Part shown: piece by piece, positions 31,434 through 41,450 of the stretch
Layout: the number at the start of each line of letters is the position of its first letter
How positions within the stretch are numbered: the stretch's first letter is position 1
Source of the DNA: an uncultured Eubacteriales bacterium
GTDB lineage: Bacteria; Bacillota; Clostridia; Oscillospirales; Oscillospiraceae
Reading direction: 5' to 3'
Assembly: GCA_900321275.1 (NCBI GenBank)
Contig: ONVI01000009.1
Location: forward strand, 1-52,761
DNA length: 52,761 nt
The notes under the pieces: model-generated
Told to the model about the DNA's origin: nothing
Databases searched by the model: none
The model's input: the letters and a program-made list of their open reading frames with translations, nothing else
Program-made: the position numbers and the translations under genes

Positions 31434-32104
31434 GCATAAAGGAAGCGGTCTTCGGCGGCACGGTGAAAGGCGGGAATACCGGAGGACGGCAATTTGCCGG
31501 GAGCAGTCAGGCATGGCTGCCCATCAAGAATGTGATCAACGGCGTGGTCGTCACCCGGGACAATCGCTTTATCAAGATCGTGGAGGTGCTGCCAGTCAAT
31601 ATCTATCTGAAATCTCCCAATGACCGGCAAAACATCATCGCGGCCTATGCAGCCTACCTGAAGATCGCACCCGATGACCTTCAAATTGAGGTGCGAACCA
31701 TGAAAGCGGATACCGCAGACTATGTGGAGCAGATGCGCGCCTTTGAAGAGCAGGAGGAAAACGAGTACTGCCGGGACATGATCGAGGATAATATTCAGGA
31801 GATCGGCCTTGGCATTGCAAGCGAGGCGATCTGTCACCGCTTTTATCTGGTGTTCCAGTATGAGGCGCGGATGAAAGCGAGGCAGAACACGGTCAAAAGC
31901 ATCGTCGAGCGGCTGAACGAGGAAGCAAATACCGCACGCAGCTACCTCGCTGCCTGCGAGCTGGAGGTTCTGGAGCCGCGCTATATAGACAACTTTATCC
32001 TGACGCTGCTCTATGAGATCATCAATAAGAAAACCAGTCCGCGCATCCGCCTGCCCAAAGGGGTGTTCGACATGATCACCACCATCCACGGAGTCTATGA
32101 ATGA
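31430..32104 (+). CDS. TraC-like protein of the transfer system (VirB4 N-terminal-like)
   Basis: A 224-residue soluble protein without a nucleotide-binding motif. Features such as WLPIKNVINGVVVTRDNRFIK resemble the N-terminal domain that precedes the ATPase in VirB4/TraC proteins; in Gram-positive elements this part is often a separate gene just upstream of virB4. It overlaps prgI and virB4 by ATGA steps. I chose ATG at 31430 (MSIKEAVFGG), behind GGGGAGGTGAAACGCAG. The family match is by layout and position. Confidence 0.65.
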   Translation: MSIKEAVFGGTVKGGNTGGRQFAGSSQAWLPIKNVINGVVVTRDNRFIKIVEVLPVNIYLKSPNDRQNIIAAYAAYLKIAPDDLQIEVRTMKADTADYVEQMRAFEEQEENEYCRDMIEDNIQEIGLGIASEAICHRFYLVFQYEARMKARQNTVKSIVERLNEEANTARSYLAACELEVLEPRYIDNFILTLLYEIINKKTSPRIRLPKGVFDMITTIHGVYE

Positions 32105-34104
32105 GGAGGGATGAATTGAGAAAAAGTAAAACCCCAGGCAAACATGAATCCGGCGGCACAGCAAAGAAAACCGCGCCGAAAAAACAGAAGGTGCGGGAGC
32201 CTCCGAAGAAGAAGGAGCCGAAGCCCAAACGTCAGCCCTTTCTCAAGCGCCTGATCTTCGGCGAGGAAAAAGCCGACCTTGCCGAGCTAGAGATCGGCGC
32301 CACCACCATTTTAGATATCCTGTCCCCCACGTCGGCGGACACACGAGGCTGTGACTACATCGTAGTGGACGGCATTTTTCATGTCTATCTCTATGTCACG
32401 GGCTACGGGTATTCCACCACGGTGGGTGCCTGCTGGCTTGCCCCGCTGGTCGAGGCGGGTGAGGGCGTGAACCTCATCTTTACCGTCAAGCGCCAGCCGC
32501 GGGAGAAAATCCTCAACAAGATCTCCAAGACCACCATGATGAACCGAAGCCGTATGCGTGAGATCGGAGATACCCGCCAGGACTTTGAGGAGCTGGACAG
32601 CGCCATTGCCTCCGGTCTGTACCTCAAGGACGCCATGAACCGACAGGGCGAGGACTTTTACTACATGCATACCCTGATCGAAATAACGGCGGAGGACGCG
32701 GAGACGCTGGAGCAGCGCATCAGCGCGGTGGAAAAGCTCTGCCTCTCGGTAGACATGCTGACGCGGCGCTTCGATCACAAGGCGGAACAGGGATTTCTTT
32801 CGGCGCTGCCCATCCTGCATCTTGACCCGGACTTTGAGCGCAAATCCCGCCGCAACGTCCTCACGAGCGGTGTGGCGGCAGCCTTTCCCTTCGCGTCCTA
32901 TGAGCTCAGTGACCGCAACGGCATCTTTCTGGGACTGAACATGTATAACCGTTCTCCGGCTTTTCTGGACCCCTATAACGATTACAAGTACACCAACGGC
33001 AACATCTGGCTGGGCGGCAGCTCCGGTGCCGGCAAATCCTTCACACTCCAATGTCTGGGCAACCGGCTCCGGCAGCAGGGCAAGCGCGTCATATACATCA
33101 TCCCCAAAAAGGGGCATGAGTTCCGTCCGCTCTGTGAGCAGCTCGGCGGCTTGTATCTTCGCATGTCTCCATCCTCAAAGGACTGTCCCAATATCATGGC
33201 CATCCGGCGCAAATCTCTGGACTCCTACGCGGGGCTCAAAAACCTCGCCGCCCGCGACGACTCGGTGCTGGCCGAGAAAATCTCCCACCTTATCATCTGG
33301 TACTCGCTGCAAAAGAGAGACCTCACCGATGAGGACAAGAACAATCTGGACAGCTCCCTCGTGGAGTGCTACCGCCAGTACGGGATCACCTTCGACAATG
33401 CCAGCATCGTGGACGCCTTCGGGCATTTCCGTACCATGCCGATCATTGCGGACTGGTATGAGCTTCTGAAACGCAATCCGGAGACAAAGCACCTCGCCGT
33501 CGTTCTGGCCCGCTATGTGACGGGCTCTGCCTCGGCCATGGGCCAGCGCAACGATCTGGATCTGGACAACAAGTACATCGTGCTGGATACCTCCGGCCTG
33601 CCGGACGATATGATGCTCTCCGGCATCTTCTGGGCAACCGATGTGGCAAATGACCTCATCATGGATAACAGCACGGGGCTCTCAGCTCTGATCGCAGATG
33701 AGCTCTGGAGTCTGGTTGGTGCCAACTCGAACCCGTTGGCTGCGGGCTTCGTGCAGGAGATGGTCAAGACCATCCGCGGCCTCGGCGGCATTGCCGTGAC
33801 CTCTACTCAGGGTATGCAGGATCTGTTCGGCCTCGACAGCGGCAAATACGGCAAGGGCATTTTGGACTCCAGCCGTATCAAGCTGGTCATGCAGATGGAG
33901 GAACAGGAGGCAAGGCTTATCCAAAACGTACTAAATCTTTCTGAGGATGAGGTTAGGCAAATTACGCGCTTCCGACGCGGCGAGGGTTTACTGTGCATCG
34001 GCTACAACCATGTGCCTATAGCTTTTTACGCCACCCAAAAGGAGTACACCGCCATTACCACATCATCCACAGATTTGCGTATGAGGAGGAACCCCAATGA
34101 ATGA
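32101..34104 (+). CDS. VirB4-type conjugation ATPase
   Basis: A 667-residue cytoplasmic ATPase that powers the type IV secretion machine. The Walker A motif is SSGAGKSF (K312) and the Walker B is SALIADELWSL (D533, E534). A Lys/Pro-rich N-terminal stretch (about residues 5-45) precedes the VirB4 domain. ATG at 32101 overlaps the upstream stop. A strong AGGAGGG lies just inside this start and points to a TTG at 32116 as an alternative that would remove five residues. It is the central gene of the transfer operon. Confidence 0.93.
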   Translation: MRRDELRKSKTPGKHESGGTAKKTAPKKQKVREPPKKKEPKPKRQPFLKRLIFGEEKADLAELEIGATTILDILSPTSADTRGCDYIVVDGIFHVYLYVTGYGYSTTVGACWLAPLVEAGEGVNLIFTVKRQPREKILNKISKTTMMNRSRMREIGDTRQDFEELDSAIASGLYLKDAMNRQGEDFYYMHTLIEITAEDAETLEQRISAVEKLCLSVDMLTRRFDHKAEQGFLSALPILHLDPDFERKSRRNVLTSGVAAAFPFASYELSDRNGIFLGLNMYNRSPAFLDPYNDYKYTNGNIWLGGSSGAGKSFTLQCLGNRLRQQGKRVIYIIPKKGHEFRPLCEQLGGLYLRMSPSSKDCPNIMAIRRKSLDSYAGLKNLAARDDSVLAEKISHLIIWYSLQKRDLTDEDKNNLDSSLVECYRQYGITFDNASIVDAFGHFRTMPIIADWYELLKRNPETKHLAVVLARYVTGSASAMGQRNDLDLDNKYIVLDTSGLPDDMMLSGIFWATDVANDLIMDNSTGLSALIADELWSLVGANSNPLAAGFVQEMVKTIRGLGGIAVTSTQGMQDLFGLDSGKYGKGILDSSRIKLVMQMEEQEARLIQNVLNLSEDEVRQITRFRRGEGLLCIGYNHVPIAFYATQKEYTAITTSSTDLRMRRNPNE

Positions 34105-34753
34105 AGACTACAAAAACGACGTCCTCACAATGAGGGAATATTTGTTCAACGCGGTCAAGGTATCGGATCAGTTGCTGGCCGTGTCGGAGGGCGCTCCCAT
34201 GAGCAGCGCCTCCATGCAGCAGACCTTGGAAAAAGCGTCCGGTCAGTTTGAATATGCGGTGCTGGAGCTGCGTCGAATCTGTGAGCGCTATTGCGCCGGT
34301 GTCGGCGGCTACCCCAGACAGCGCTTGATTGAGACGGAGCATCCAACCGGGAAGGTGGAAATCATCGAGAGCCGTTGGGTACGCATCACCCTGAACACCC
34401 TGCTTCCGCACTGCCGCTTCTATTCCCCGGTTTGGCTCTCAGAGACAATCCAGCGTATGATGGATGAATACGAGCACGACCATGAGCCGCTGCCCTTTTT
34501 CCCGAAGGCGGTACTGGTGATCGAGGAAGCCTGCTCCATCGGCGGGCGGCATATCTTCGATCAGGATAACAAAGGATGGAAGGCAGTCAGTAACGCCATC
34601 AAGGGCAGACTCATCCCTGACGACGATCAGTTCAGTCTGAGCATTGCTTTGCGCTCTGTTTTCTCCGATGAAAACCGCTGCCGTATCTATGTCGGCCTGG
34701 AGGAAGAGACCCCGGAGATCATCAAATTCTGCCAGAGGAGGCAACAGATTTGA
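34097..34753 (+). CDS. Conserved hypothetical protein of the conjugative element
   Basis: A 218-residue protein with no signal peptide or membrane helix and no motif that I recognise. The N-terminal third is helical (LNAVKVSDQLLAVSEG-like heptads); the rest is mixed, with a long basic to acidic pattern. ATG follows GAGGAGGAACCCCA and overlaps virB4 by 8 bases, so it belongs to the transfer operon. Proteins of this size occur between virB4 and virD4 in related elements, but the role is unknown. Confidence 0.65.
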   Translation: MNEDYKNDVLTMREYLFNAVKVSDQLLAVSEGAPMSSASMQQTLEKASGQFEYAVLELRRICERYCAGVGGYPRQRLIETEHPTGKVEIIESRWVRITLNTLLPHCRFYSPVWLSETIQRMMDEYEHDHEPLPFFPKAVLVIEEACSIGGRHIFDQDNKGWKAVSNAIKGRLIPDDDQFSLSIALRSVFSDENRCRIYVGLEEETPEIIKFCQRRQQI

Positions 34754-34992
34754 GCCGAAAAAAGAGATATTTCCGGCAACGCATTGAGCAAGAGAATCTG
34801 CTGCCTCCTAAACCGTTGAAACGCCTGCACTTTTCAACAGCAAAGGCACCCCAATATCATCACAAAATCTGCCCTCTGTGGAGAGGCAACAGGTTTTCTA
34901 CGGAGGAGCGCCGAAATGGTCCTTGTGCCGGAACGGCGCAAGGGACGTTTCGGCGCTCTGCAGGAAGGAGGGTTCAGGACGCTCTTGAGTGA
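34750..34992 (+). CDS. Possible small basic protein, start TTG
   Basis: An 80-residue frame starting with TTG that overlaps the previous stop (TTGA) behind a good GAGGAGG. The first half (SRKKRYFRQRIEQENLLPPK) is strongly basic. The last 77 bases overlap the next gene in another frame, and that part looks like a shadow reading. It may be real or a coupling relic. I do not recognise it. Confidence 0.35.
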   Translation: MSRKKRYFRQRIEQENLLPPKPLKRLHFSTAKAPQYHHKICPLWRGNRFSTEERRNGPCAGTAQGTFRRSAGRRVQDALE

Positions 34993-36094
34993 GAGGGACG
35001 CAGATCTTCTCCGCATGGCCTACTGGTGTCAGTACCTCAGTCCCGACAACGCGCACGGTCTTTCGTCCGAGGAAGAGATTGCCGAGCTTGTTCGGCTGGG
35101 CTTTCTCAGAATCCACCGCAGCAGCGAGGCGTATGTCCTTACGAAAAACGGGGTGCAGTTGGTGGCGTATATGCTTGACGGGAAGATCCCGGAAATAAGC
35201 CAGACCTATCATGCAGCTGCGATCGAGCGGAGACTGCGCCGGTCAAGGCTGGCCATGACCGCCTACAGGGCAGGGCTGAATCTCTTTATAAGCTCCGCCT
35301 CAGAGCTGCGCGACGATGGCACCCTGTTCTTTACGGCCTATGGTCGATCGAGGGGACATAACCCATGGGGCAGCACCCGTATTGCGGCAGTTGCTCATCT
35401 GGGCGGCACCGTCTATGCGGTACATTACCTTTACCCGGAGATCGGCCCTGTGACGCTGACGGATGAGCTTGCGGCGTTTCATAACAACACGCAGCATCTT
35501 GACGCTGCACGTCGCGGCTATCTCTTCGCCGGGGAAAGCTACAGAGCTGTTCTGGCCGAGCTGGAGCGAAAACACAGCTCAGGAAAGCAGACAAAGAAGG
35601 TGCCGTACAGGGAAGCCTACCGCACACTGCGCGAGCCCATCCATCTGCTCTCCTGTGATGAGGTCGGCGCCATGCAGTTGAAGATCATGTCCATCCCGCA
35701 CTACCGCCTGAAGCTCACGAAGGCGGCGCTTGCAGGGCATTACCGGTCTCCGCCCGAGGACATACCAGAATGGGACGCTCTGTACGATGGAAGTCCGCTG
35801 ATCACTGCGGCGGACATGAATCTCCGCCGTGTGGAGGCCGGTATCCAAAAGGCGCGGGAGTTTGGCTGCGCACATATTGCACTGCTCTCCCTGCAGGAAC
35901 AGGGGAAGCTGCTGCGCACCCTCTACGGAGAAGATCCTTTTGTGAGCATCTATACCCTGGCCGAGTCGGCGCTCCGTCATTTCGCGGGCGGACCGATGGA
36001 ACTGCATCGGCCGAAGCCGACACAATACCTGACTGAGAAAGGAGGCGTCATAGATACCCCGCTTATCCAAAGTTATAGAAAAGCTGGAAGATAA
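34916..36094 (+). CDS. Winged-helix-like protein of the conjugative element
   Basis: A 392-residue soluble protein. The region about residues 20-80 (SERDADLLRMAYWCQYLS to VLTKNGVQLVAYML) looks like a winged-helix DNA-binding unit of the replication-relaxation type. The remainder has alpha/beta character without a motif I can name. ATG follows ACGGAGGAGCGCCGAA. Its end overlaps the start region of virD4. A DNA-processing or replication role is possible but unproven. Confidence 0.6.
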   Translation: MVLVPERRKGRFGALQEGGFRTLLSERDADLLRMAYWCQYLSPDNAHGLSSEEEIAELVRLGFLRIHRSSEAYVLTKNGVQLVAYMLDGKIPEISQTYHAAAIERRLRRSRLAMTAYRAGLNLFISSASELRDDGTLFFTAYGRSRGHNPWGSTRIAAVAHLGGTVYAVHYLYPEIGPVTLTDELAAFHNNTQHLDAARRGYLFAGESYRAVLAELERKHSSGKQTKKVPYREAYRTLREPIHLLSCDEVGAMQLKIMSIPHYRLKLTKAALAGHYRSPPEDIPEWDALYDGSPLITAADMNLRRVEAGIQKAREFGCAHIALLSLQEQGKLLRTLYGEDPFVSIYTLAESALRHFAGGPMELHRPKPTQYLTEKGGVIDTPLIQSYRKAGR

Positions 36095-38054
36095 GACGGA
36101 GGCCCGATTCGGAAGCTGGCTGGAGCGGCACCGGGCAAAGCTGCCGCGCTACATCATCACGGGGATCATCGGCCTGTATGTGTACGGGATGTTTGTAAAC
36201 TCGCTGCGGCTGGGGGTCGCCAAAACCTTCAACAGTACCGGGGAGGAAATCGGAAGCATCTGGGTGCTAAACCCATTCAAAAATTTTTTCGCGATCTTCA
36301 CTCCCTTTGGACTGGGAACGACCTTCGTAACCGTGCTCCTCATATGCCTCATTACAAAGAAAGGGTATATCTGGTTCTCCGGTTACAAGTACACGCACGA
36401 TCCCCGCGGCTTTGACATTCTCCCGGATGGGACGCACGGCAGCTCCGGTTTCCTCAAGGAGTCGGAGCTTGCTGCATTTCTGGAAACAGGCTCGGTGCAG
36501 ACGGTAAAAGGGATGCTGCTTGGAAAATTCAAGCGGCATCCTGATGATTCGGACAAGTACGCGATGTATGTCGCCCACCGTATGAAGCCCGGCGACAACA
36601 ACAATCTGCTCTGTATTGGCGCACCCGGCAGCGGCAAATCCCGCGGCTTCATTATCCCGTTTCTTCTCGGCGTCGCCGCGAGAAAGGAGTCCGTCTTTAT
36701 CAGCGATCCGAAGGGCGAGCTCTTTGAAAAGCTTTCGCCGTATTTTGCCGAGAACGGCTACTACGTCAAGGCAGTGAACTTCCTGGACATGGAGCACTCG
36801 GACGGCTGGAACTGCCTGTACAATCTGGAGAATGAAACCCAGCTTGTGCAGACTGTGGCCAACACCATCATCCTGAACACCTCCGGGCCGCGGGAAGCGA
36901 ACGACTTTTGGAGCCGCGCGGAGCTGAACCTTCTGATGGCGATGCTCCATTATGTCTGCAATCTGCGGGATGAGAACCAGGAGCTTTTGCCCATCGAAGA
37001 ACGCGGCCTTGGCACCATTTACAAGATCCTCTCGACGGAAACGGTGGATGAGATCAATGCGCGCTTTATGAAGCTGCCAAAGGATCACCCGGCCAAAGGG
37101 CCGCACGGCCTTTTCATGAAGGCAAAGGACAATCTCTGGGGCAGCATCATCACCGGCCTCGGCAACCGTCTTGCCGTATTCCAGAACCAGCTTGTGGACA
37201 AGGTCACCCGCAATCATGACGTGGACCTGCTGCTCCCCGGGCAAAAGCCCTGCGCCTACTTTGTGATCATCTCCGCGCAGGACAGCTCCTACCGTTTCCT
37301 GAGCTCTCTGTTTTTCTCGCTGGCAGTCCCCATGCTCTCAGACTATGCCCGGCTCCAATGCCCCGGCGGGCGGCTGCCCGTGCTGGTCAACTTCTGTCTG
37401 GATGAATACCTGAACATCGGGCACATGGAGATCTCCGATGCGCTCAACAGCATTCGTGGCTTCAACATGGCCTGTCAGGTGGTGGTGCAGAGCCTCAGTC
37501 AATGGCAGGAAAAGTATCCGGGCAAGGAGTGGGAAAACCAGCTTGCCACCTTCAACCAGACGCTGTATTTGGGCTGCAACGATCTGACCTCCGCCAAATA
37601 TATCTCAGAGAAATGCGGCAAGGTCACGATCTCCGTCACAAATAATCAGATGCCGCTTATGCCGTTATTCTCTCCGGTATACACCAGCACACGGCCCTAT
37701 TCCCAGACCCGCAGCAATACCCAGCGGGATCTGATGCAGCCGGATGAAATTCTGCGCCTGGAATATGACAAGTGTATCGCGCTCTTTCAGGGGCACAAGC
37801 CGGCGCTGCTGTACAAGCTCACGCCGGAGGAGATCCCCGGATACAACGGGCTTCGGCCATGTAGGGTGATCGACTACACCCCGGAATGGAAGCGGCGAGA
37901 GCTGGAAACGCCGCAGGCAAAGGAAGCTCCCGTGGCAAAACAGCCGGAAGCAGAAGAAAAAGAACCTGATCCTAAAATGGAGGAGGGCGACGTCCGTATG
38001 TGTGAACTTACGCCGAACGAAATCGTAAACAGCACGGATTCGTTCGGACGCTGA
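36054..38054 (+). CDS. VirD4/TraG-type coupling protein
   Basis: A coupling-protein ATPase that brings the DNA-relaxase complex to the secretion channel. Walker A is GAPGSGKSRG (Lys codon 36636) and Walker B is LVNFCLDEYLNIG. Two N-terminal membrane helices precede it. The first helix (RYIITGIIGLYVYGMF) begins upstream of the first usual start codon, a GTG at 36180. The frame is open from an in-frame TAG at 36051, and AAAGGAGG (36037-36044) points to the codon at 36054, which is ATA. A rare ATA start, or a base error, is therefore likely. The body is intact, with a Lys/Glu-rich tail. Confidence 0.85.
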   Translation: MPRLSKVIEKLEDKTEARFGSWLERHRAKLPRYIITGIIGLYVYGMFVNSLRLGVAKTFNSTGEEIGSIWVLNPFKNFFAIFTPFGLGTTFVTVLLICLITKKGYIWFSGYKYTHDPRGFDILPDGTHGSSGFLKESELAAFLETGSVQTVKGMLLGKFKRHPDDSDKYAMYVAHRMKPGDNNNLLCIGAPGSGKSRGFIIPFLLGVAARKESVFISDPKGELFEKLSPYFAENGYYVKAVNFLDMEHSDGWNCLYNLENETQLVQTVANTIILNTSGPREANDFWSRAELNLLMAMLHYVCNLRDENQELLPIEERGLGTIYKILSTETVDEINARFMKLPKDHPAKGPHGLFMKAKDNLWGSIITGLGNRLAVFQNQLVDKVTRNHDVDLLLPGQKPCAYFVIISAQDSSYRFLSSLFFSLAVPMLSDYARLQCPGGRLPVLVNFCLDEYLNIGHMEISDALNSIRGFNMACQVVVQSLSQWQEKYPGKEWENQLATFNQTLYLGCNDLTSAKYISEKCGKVTISVTNNQMPLMPLFSPVYTSTRPYSQTRSNTQRDLMQPDEILRLEYDKCIALFQGHKPALLYKLTPEEIPGYNGLRPCRVIDYTPEWKRRELETPQAKEAPVAKQPEAEEKEPDPKMEEGDVRMCELTPNEIVNSTDSFGR

Positions 38055-38072
38055 AAGAATGGAGGACACTAT

Positions 38073-41000
38073 TTGGTAAAACACAAAACCTTATGGCGCA
38101 GGAGCCTTTCACTGCTCTTCTGCGCCATTCTCATCTTCGGCCTGATGCCCATAACAGCGTCGGCCGATACCGCGCTCATCAGCTCCGCGCCTATGACCTC
38201 GTATTTTGAGACCTATACCAGCACCGGTGCCTGGACGGATCTCCAGACCCCCGCCCACTGGATCACCGCCACCGGCGAGGTCGCCTACTGCTTGCAGACC
38301 TCCAAGGATAACCCCTACAACGCGGGCTACTACACCATCGACGGTGAAGAGGTTTACAGTGCCCGCGTGCTGACCGGTCTGCAGGCCATTCTGGATCATG
38401 GCTATCCTGCCATGACCTTTGACTTCACCGACGAAGAAGCGCGCTACGCGACCGCAAACGCGATCCGATTCTGGCTGGCCGAAAATGGCGCGGACGGTGT
38501 GCCGCAGTACCTCAACCTGAACGTCAACGGTGATTGGATTCGTGGGAAATCCGGGTATGAGACACTGTTCCGGTATTCCCTGTACCTGCTTTACATGGCA
38601 CGAACGCAAGATACAAATCCGGTCGAGGGCGGCACGCTGGTATTTGATCCTAACGAAATAACGCTGACTCAGGATGCCAGCGGACAGTATTTCACCGGTC
38701 AGGTCAATCTTACGAAGAACATCTCCGGGGATTACAGCCTTATGGATAATGCGCCGGAGGGGACTCTCACCATCACCGGCCATACCGGGACGCAGAGTGA
38801 AACCCTTACTTTGAAGGTACCCGCGTCCTACGCAAATCAGAGCTGCACTCTCTGTGCCTACGGCATGGATGAGGCACCTGCGGCAGCACTGTTTTTCTGG
38901 GCGCCTGCCAGTGCCAACAACCAGAGGATCGTGACCTATGTGTTGGACTCTACCAAGAGTATCTTTGTTCGGGGATTTTTGACGATCAATGTGCCGGGGC
39001 TGGAAGAGCGAAAGGGAAGTATCCGTATCACCAAGACCGGAGAAAACGGTGAAGTGCTGCCGGGCGTCACATTCAATCTTTATGACAACAACCTCAATTT
39101 GGTCGAAAGTGGTTCAACGGACGGCAGCGGGCAGATCACCTTCGCAAACCTTCCGCTTGGAGAGTATTTCTACCAGGAGACAGATACCTTGACCGGCTAT
39201 GTGCTGGATTCCACCATGTACCCCGTCACAGTATCCTCCGCTGATCAGACTGTGGAGCTGAGCGTCACCAATACCCGTGAGTCTGGCAGCATCGTCATCA
39301 TGAAAACGGATGCCGAAACCGGCGCGGCATTGCCCGGCGTACACTTCACTCTTTCGGATGCGCAGGGCAATCTCGTAGATGAGGGCGACACCGGTGCAGA
39401 CGGCAGCCTGAGCTTTGGGCCTCTGCCACTTGGAACCTACAGTCTGGTCGAGACAGCCGCTCCCGACAGCTATGTTCCGGACAACACCCCGATCTCTGTC
39501 ACTCTGGACACTAACGGGCAAACCGTCACAAAGAACATCACGAACAGCAAGGCTCTCGGCTCTGTGGCTATTATGAAGACAGATGCGGAAACCGGAGCTG
39601 CTTTGAGCGGTGTTCACTTTGCACTGTTGGATTCCTCCTCGCTGGCGATTGCCGAAGGAGATACTGGGAGCGATGGTACGCTGCTGTTTTCGGGGATTCC
39701 TCTTGGAAGCTACACCCTACGCGAGACCGCAACGGTGAACGGCTATGTGCTGGATTCGACGCCGATCCCGGTGGAGATCACTACCGCAAGGCAAACGGTC
39801 ACAATCAATGCAACGAACACCCCCGCGAAAGGCGGCATTACCATCACCAAGACCGATGCGGAAACCGGGGCTGTCCTGTCAGGGGTCCACTTCATCCTCT
39901 ACGATGGAAACAACACCCCTGTTGAAGAAGGCGACACGGACGGTGAAGGCAAGCTTTCGTTCTCCAATCTCCCGCTTGGATCTTACAGCATCGTTGAGAC
40001 ATTTACCCCGACAGGGTATGTCCTTGATGGTACACCGAGATCCGTCACCATCACAGAGAACGGGCAAATCGTGGAGATCGGCATCACAAACGGCGCTGCC
40101 AGTGCGAGTATTGTCGTGGTGAAAACAGATGCCGAAACCGGTTTGCCCCTGTCGGGAATTCACTTTATTCTTGCGGATTCCTCCGGCGCGACGGTCAGAG
40201 GCGGGACAACGGATGAAAACGGCATACTTACCTTTTCCGGCCTGCCGCTGGGAGTGTATACGCTCACAGAAACCGCAACACAAAATGGCTATATCCTGGA
40301 CGGTACACCGATCAGCATCACGCTGAATGAAAACGGTCAAACCGTCACACAGAACATTTCCAATACTCCCGCCCGCGGGTCAGTGTCCATCCTCAAAACG
40401 GATTCCGAAACCGGGGCAGCCTTGTCCGGCGTCCATTTTGAGCTGAGGGATGAGGCCGGAGCGCTCTGCGCCGAGGGTGACACTGGAGCCGACGGTACAT
40501 TGATCTTGCCGAACATTCCGCTCGGAAGCTATGTGCTGCAGGAAACCACCACACCGGAGGGCTATGTTCCGGATCACACCCAACGTACTGTCTTGATCAC
40601 AGAGAGCGGACAGACAGTACAGATTACAGTCGAGAACACTCCGATCCGAGGATCGCTGGAGATCATCAAGAAGGACATATACGATGAAATTCCTCTCATG
40701 GGCGCAGGCTTCCGTCTCTATGACAGCGCCGGAACGCAGATCGCCGAGGGTTATACCAACGCCGAGGGTAAGCTAAGCTTTTCCGGCCTGGCACAGGGCA
40801 ATTACACCTTCCGTGAGTTTAAAGCTCCGAAGGGCTACATTCTGGATGACAGCGTTCATACCTTCACCATCTCCGACGTCGGTGCGCCGATCACCAAGAC
40901 CGTCACGAATATGCGCAGGCCCGGAACACTCATCGTGAAAAAGCAGAACGCAAATGGCAGCCCTCTTGAAGGAGCTGCTTTTTTGCTGGAGTATTCCACG

Positions 41001-41450
41001 GATGAGGGCTCGACCTGGAAGCCAATCTTCTACCGAGCGGGTAATGAAGTCGCACGGGGTGCCTGCACAACGCTCGGACTTGACGGCGGGCAGCTCACCA
41101 CCGGCGCGGACGGCACTGCGACCTTCACTGGCCTGCGGGCGGATGGGATCGTTCTCTATCGCTTGACCGAGACCAAAGCGCCTCCCGGTATGACCCTGCT
41201 TGCTGACTCCGTTCTGGTCGGAACTCTCCCGGTTGAGTCAGACAACATCAATGCCGAAGACTCCGAGGTCTTCGACAGTAAAGCTTTCCACTACACGCTG
41301 GAGATTACAGCGACCAATGCCTGGCAGTATCGGCTGCCTGAAACAGGCGGCGACGACGGGTTGAAAATCTTACCCTTTGCCATGATGTCTCTGACAGTAC
41401 CTATCATCTTTACATTCAAATCTGAAAAGAAAAGGAGAATAACTGAATGA
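38073..41450 (+). CDS. LPXTG-anchored adhesin with thioester-like domain and about eight CnaB repeats
   Basis: A 1125-residue surface protein. A signal peptide ends near ITASA-DT. An N-terminal domain resembles class I thioester adhesins: Cys73 in AYCLQTSKDNP is present, but the TQxA motif reads TANA (Ala128 for Gln), so a Cys-Gln thioester seems absent. About eight CnaB (SpaA-type) repeats of some 85-90 residues follow, each opening with a form of IxITKTDAETG and usually with an isopeptide-type Lys. The end has LPETGG (near residue 1090), a hydrophobic helix and a basic tail for sortase. It starts with TTG behind ATGGAGGACACTA. It probably is a pilus tip or adhesin. Confidence 0.88.
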   Translation: MVKHKTLWRRSLSLLFCAILIFGLMPITASADTALISSAPMTSYFETYTSTGAWTDLQTPAHWITATGEVAYCLQTSKDNPYNAGYYTIDGEEVYSARVLTGLQAILDHGYPAMTFDFTDEEARYATANAIRFWLAENGADGVPQYLNLNVNGDWIRGKSGYETLFRYSLYLLYMARTQDTNPVEGGTLVFDPNEITLTQDASGQYFTGQVNLTKNISGDYSLMDNAPEGTLTITGHTGTQSETLTLKVPASYANQSCTLCAYGMDEAPAAALFFWAPASANNQRIVTYVLDSTKSIFVRGFLTINVPGLEERKGSIRITKTGENGEVLPGVTFNLYDNNLNLVESGSTDGSGQITFANLPLGEYFYQETDTLTGYVLDSTMYPVTVSSADQTVELSVTNTRESGSIVIMKTDAETGAALPGVHFTLSDAQGNLVDEGDTGADGSLSFGPLPLGTYSLVETAAPDSYVPDNTPISVTLDTNGQTVTKNITNSKALGSVAIMKTDAETGAALSGVHFALLDSSSLAIAEGDTGSDGTLLFSGIPLGSYTLRETATVNGYVLDSTPIPVEITTARQTVTINATNTPAKGGITITKTDAETGAVLSGVHFILYDGNNTPVEEGDTDGEGKLSFSNLPLGSYSIVETFTPTGYVLDGTPRSVTITENGQIVEIGITNGAASASIVVVKTDAETGLPLSGIHFILADSSGATVRGGTTDENGILTFSGLPLGVYTLTETATQNGYILDGTPISITLNENGQTVTQNISNTPARGSVSILKTDSETGAALSGVHFELRDEAGALCAEGDTGADGTLILPNIPLGSYVLQETTTPEGYVPDHTQRTVLITESGQTVQITVENTPIRGSLEIIKKDIYDEIPLMGAGFRLYDSAGTQIAEGYTNAEGKLSFSGLAQGNYTFREFKAPKGYILDDSVHTFTISDVGAPITKTVTNMRRPGTLIVKKQNANGSPLEGAAFLLEYSTDEGSTWKPIFYRAGNEVARGACTTLGLDGGQLTTGADGTATFTGLRADGIVLYRLTETKAPPGMTLLADSVLVGTLPVESDNINAEDSEVFDSKAFHYTLEITATNAWQYRLPETGGDDGLKILPFAMMSLTVPIIFTFKSEKKRRITE

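Noticed and set aside
36180-38054. GTG at 36180 as the start of the coupling protein
   Set aside because: It falls within the first membrane helix and has no ribosome binding site; the upstream frame is open and preceded by AAAGGAGG.
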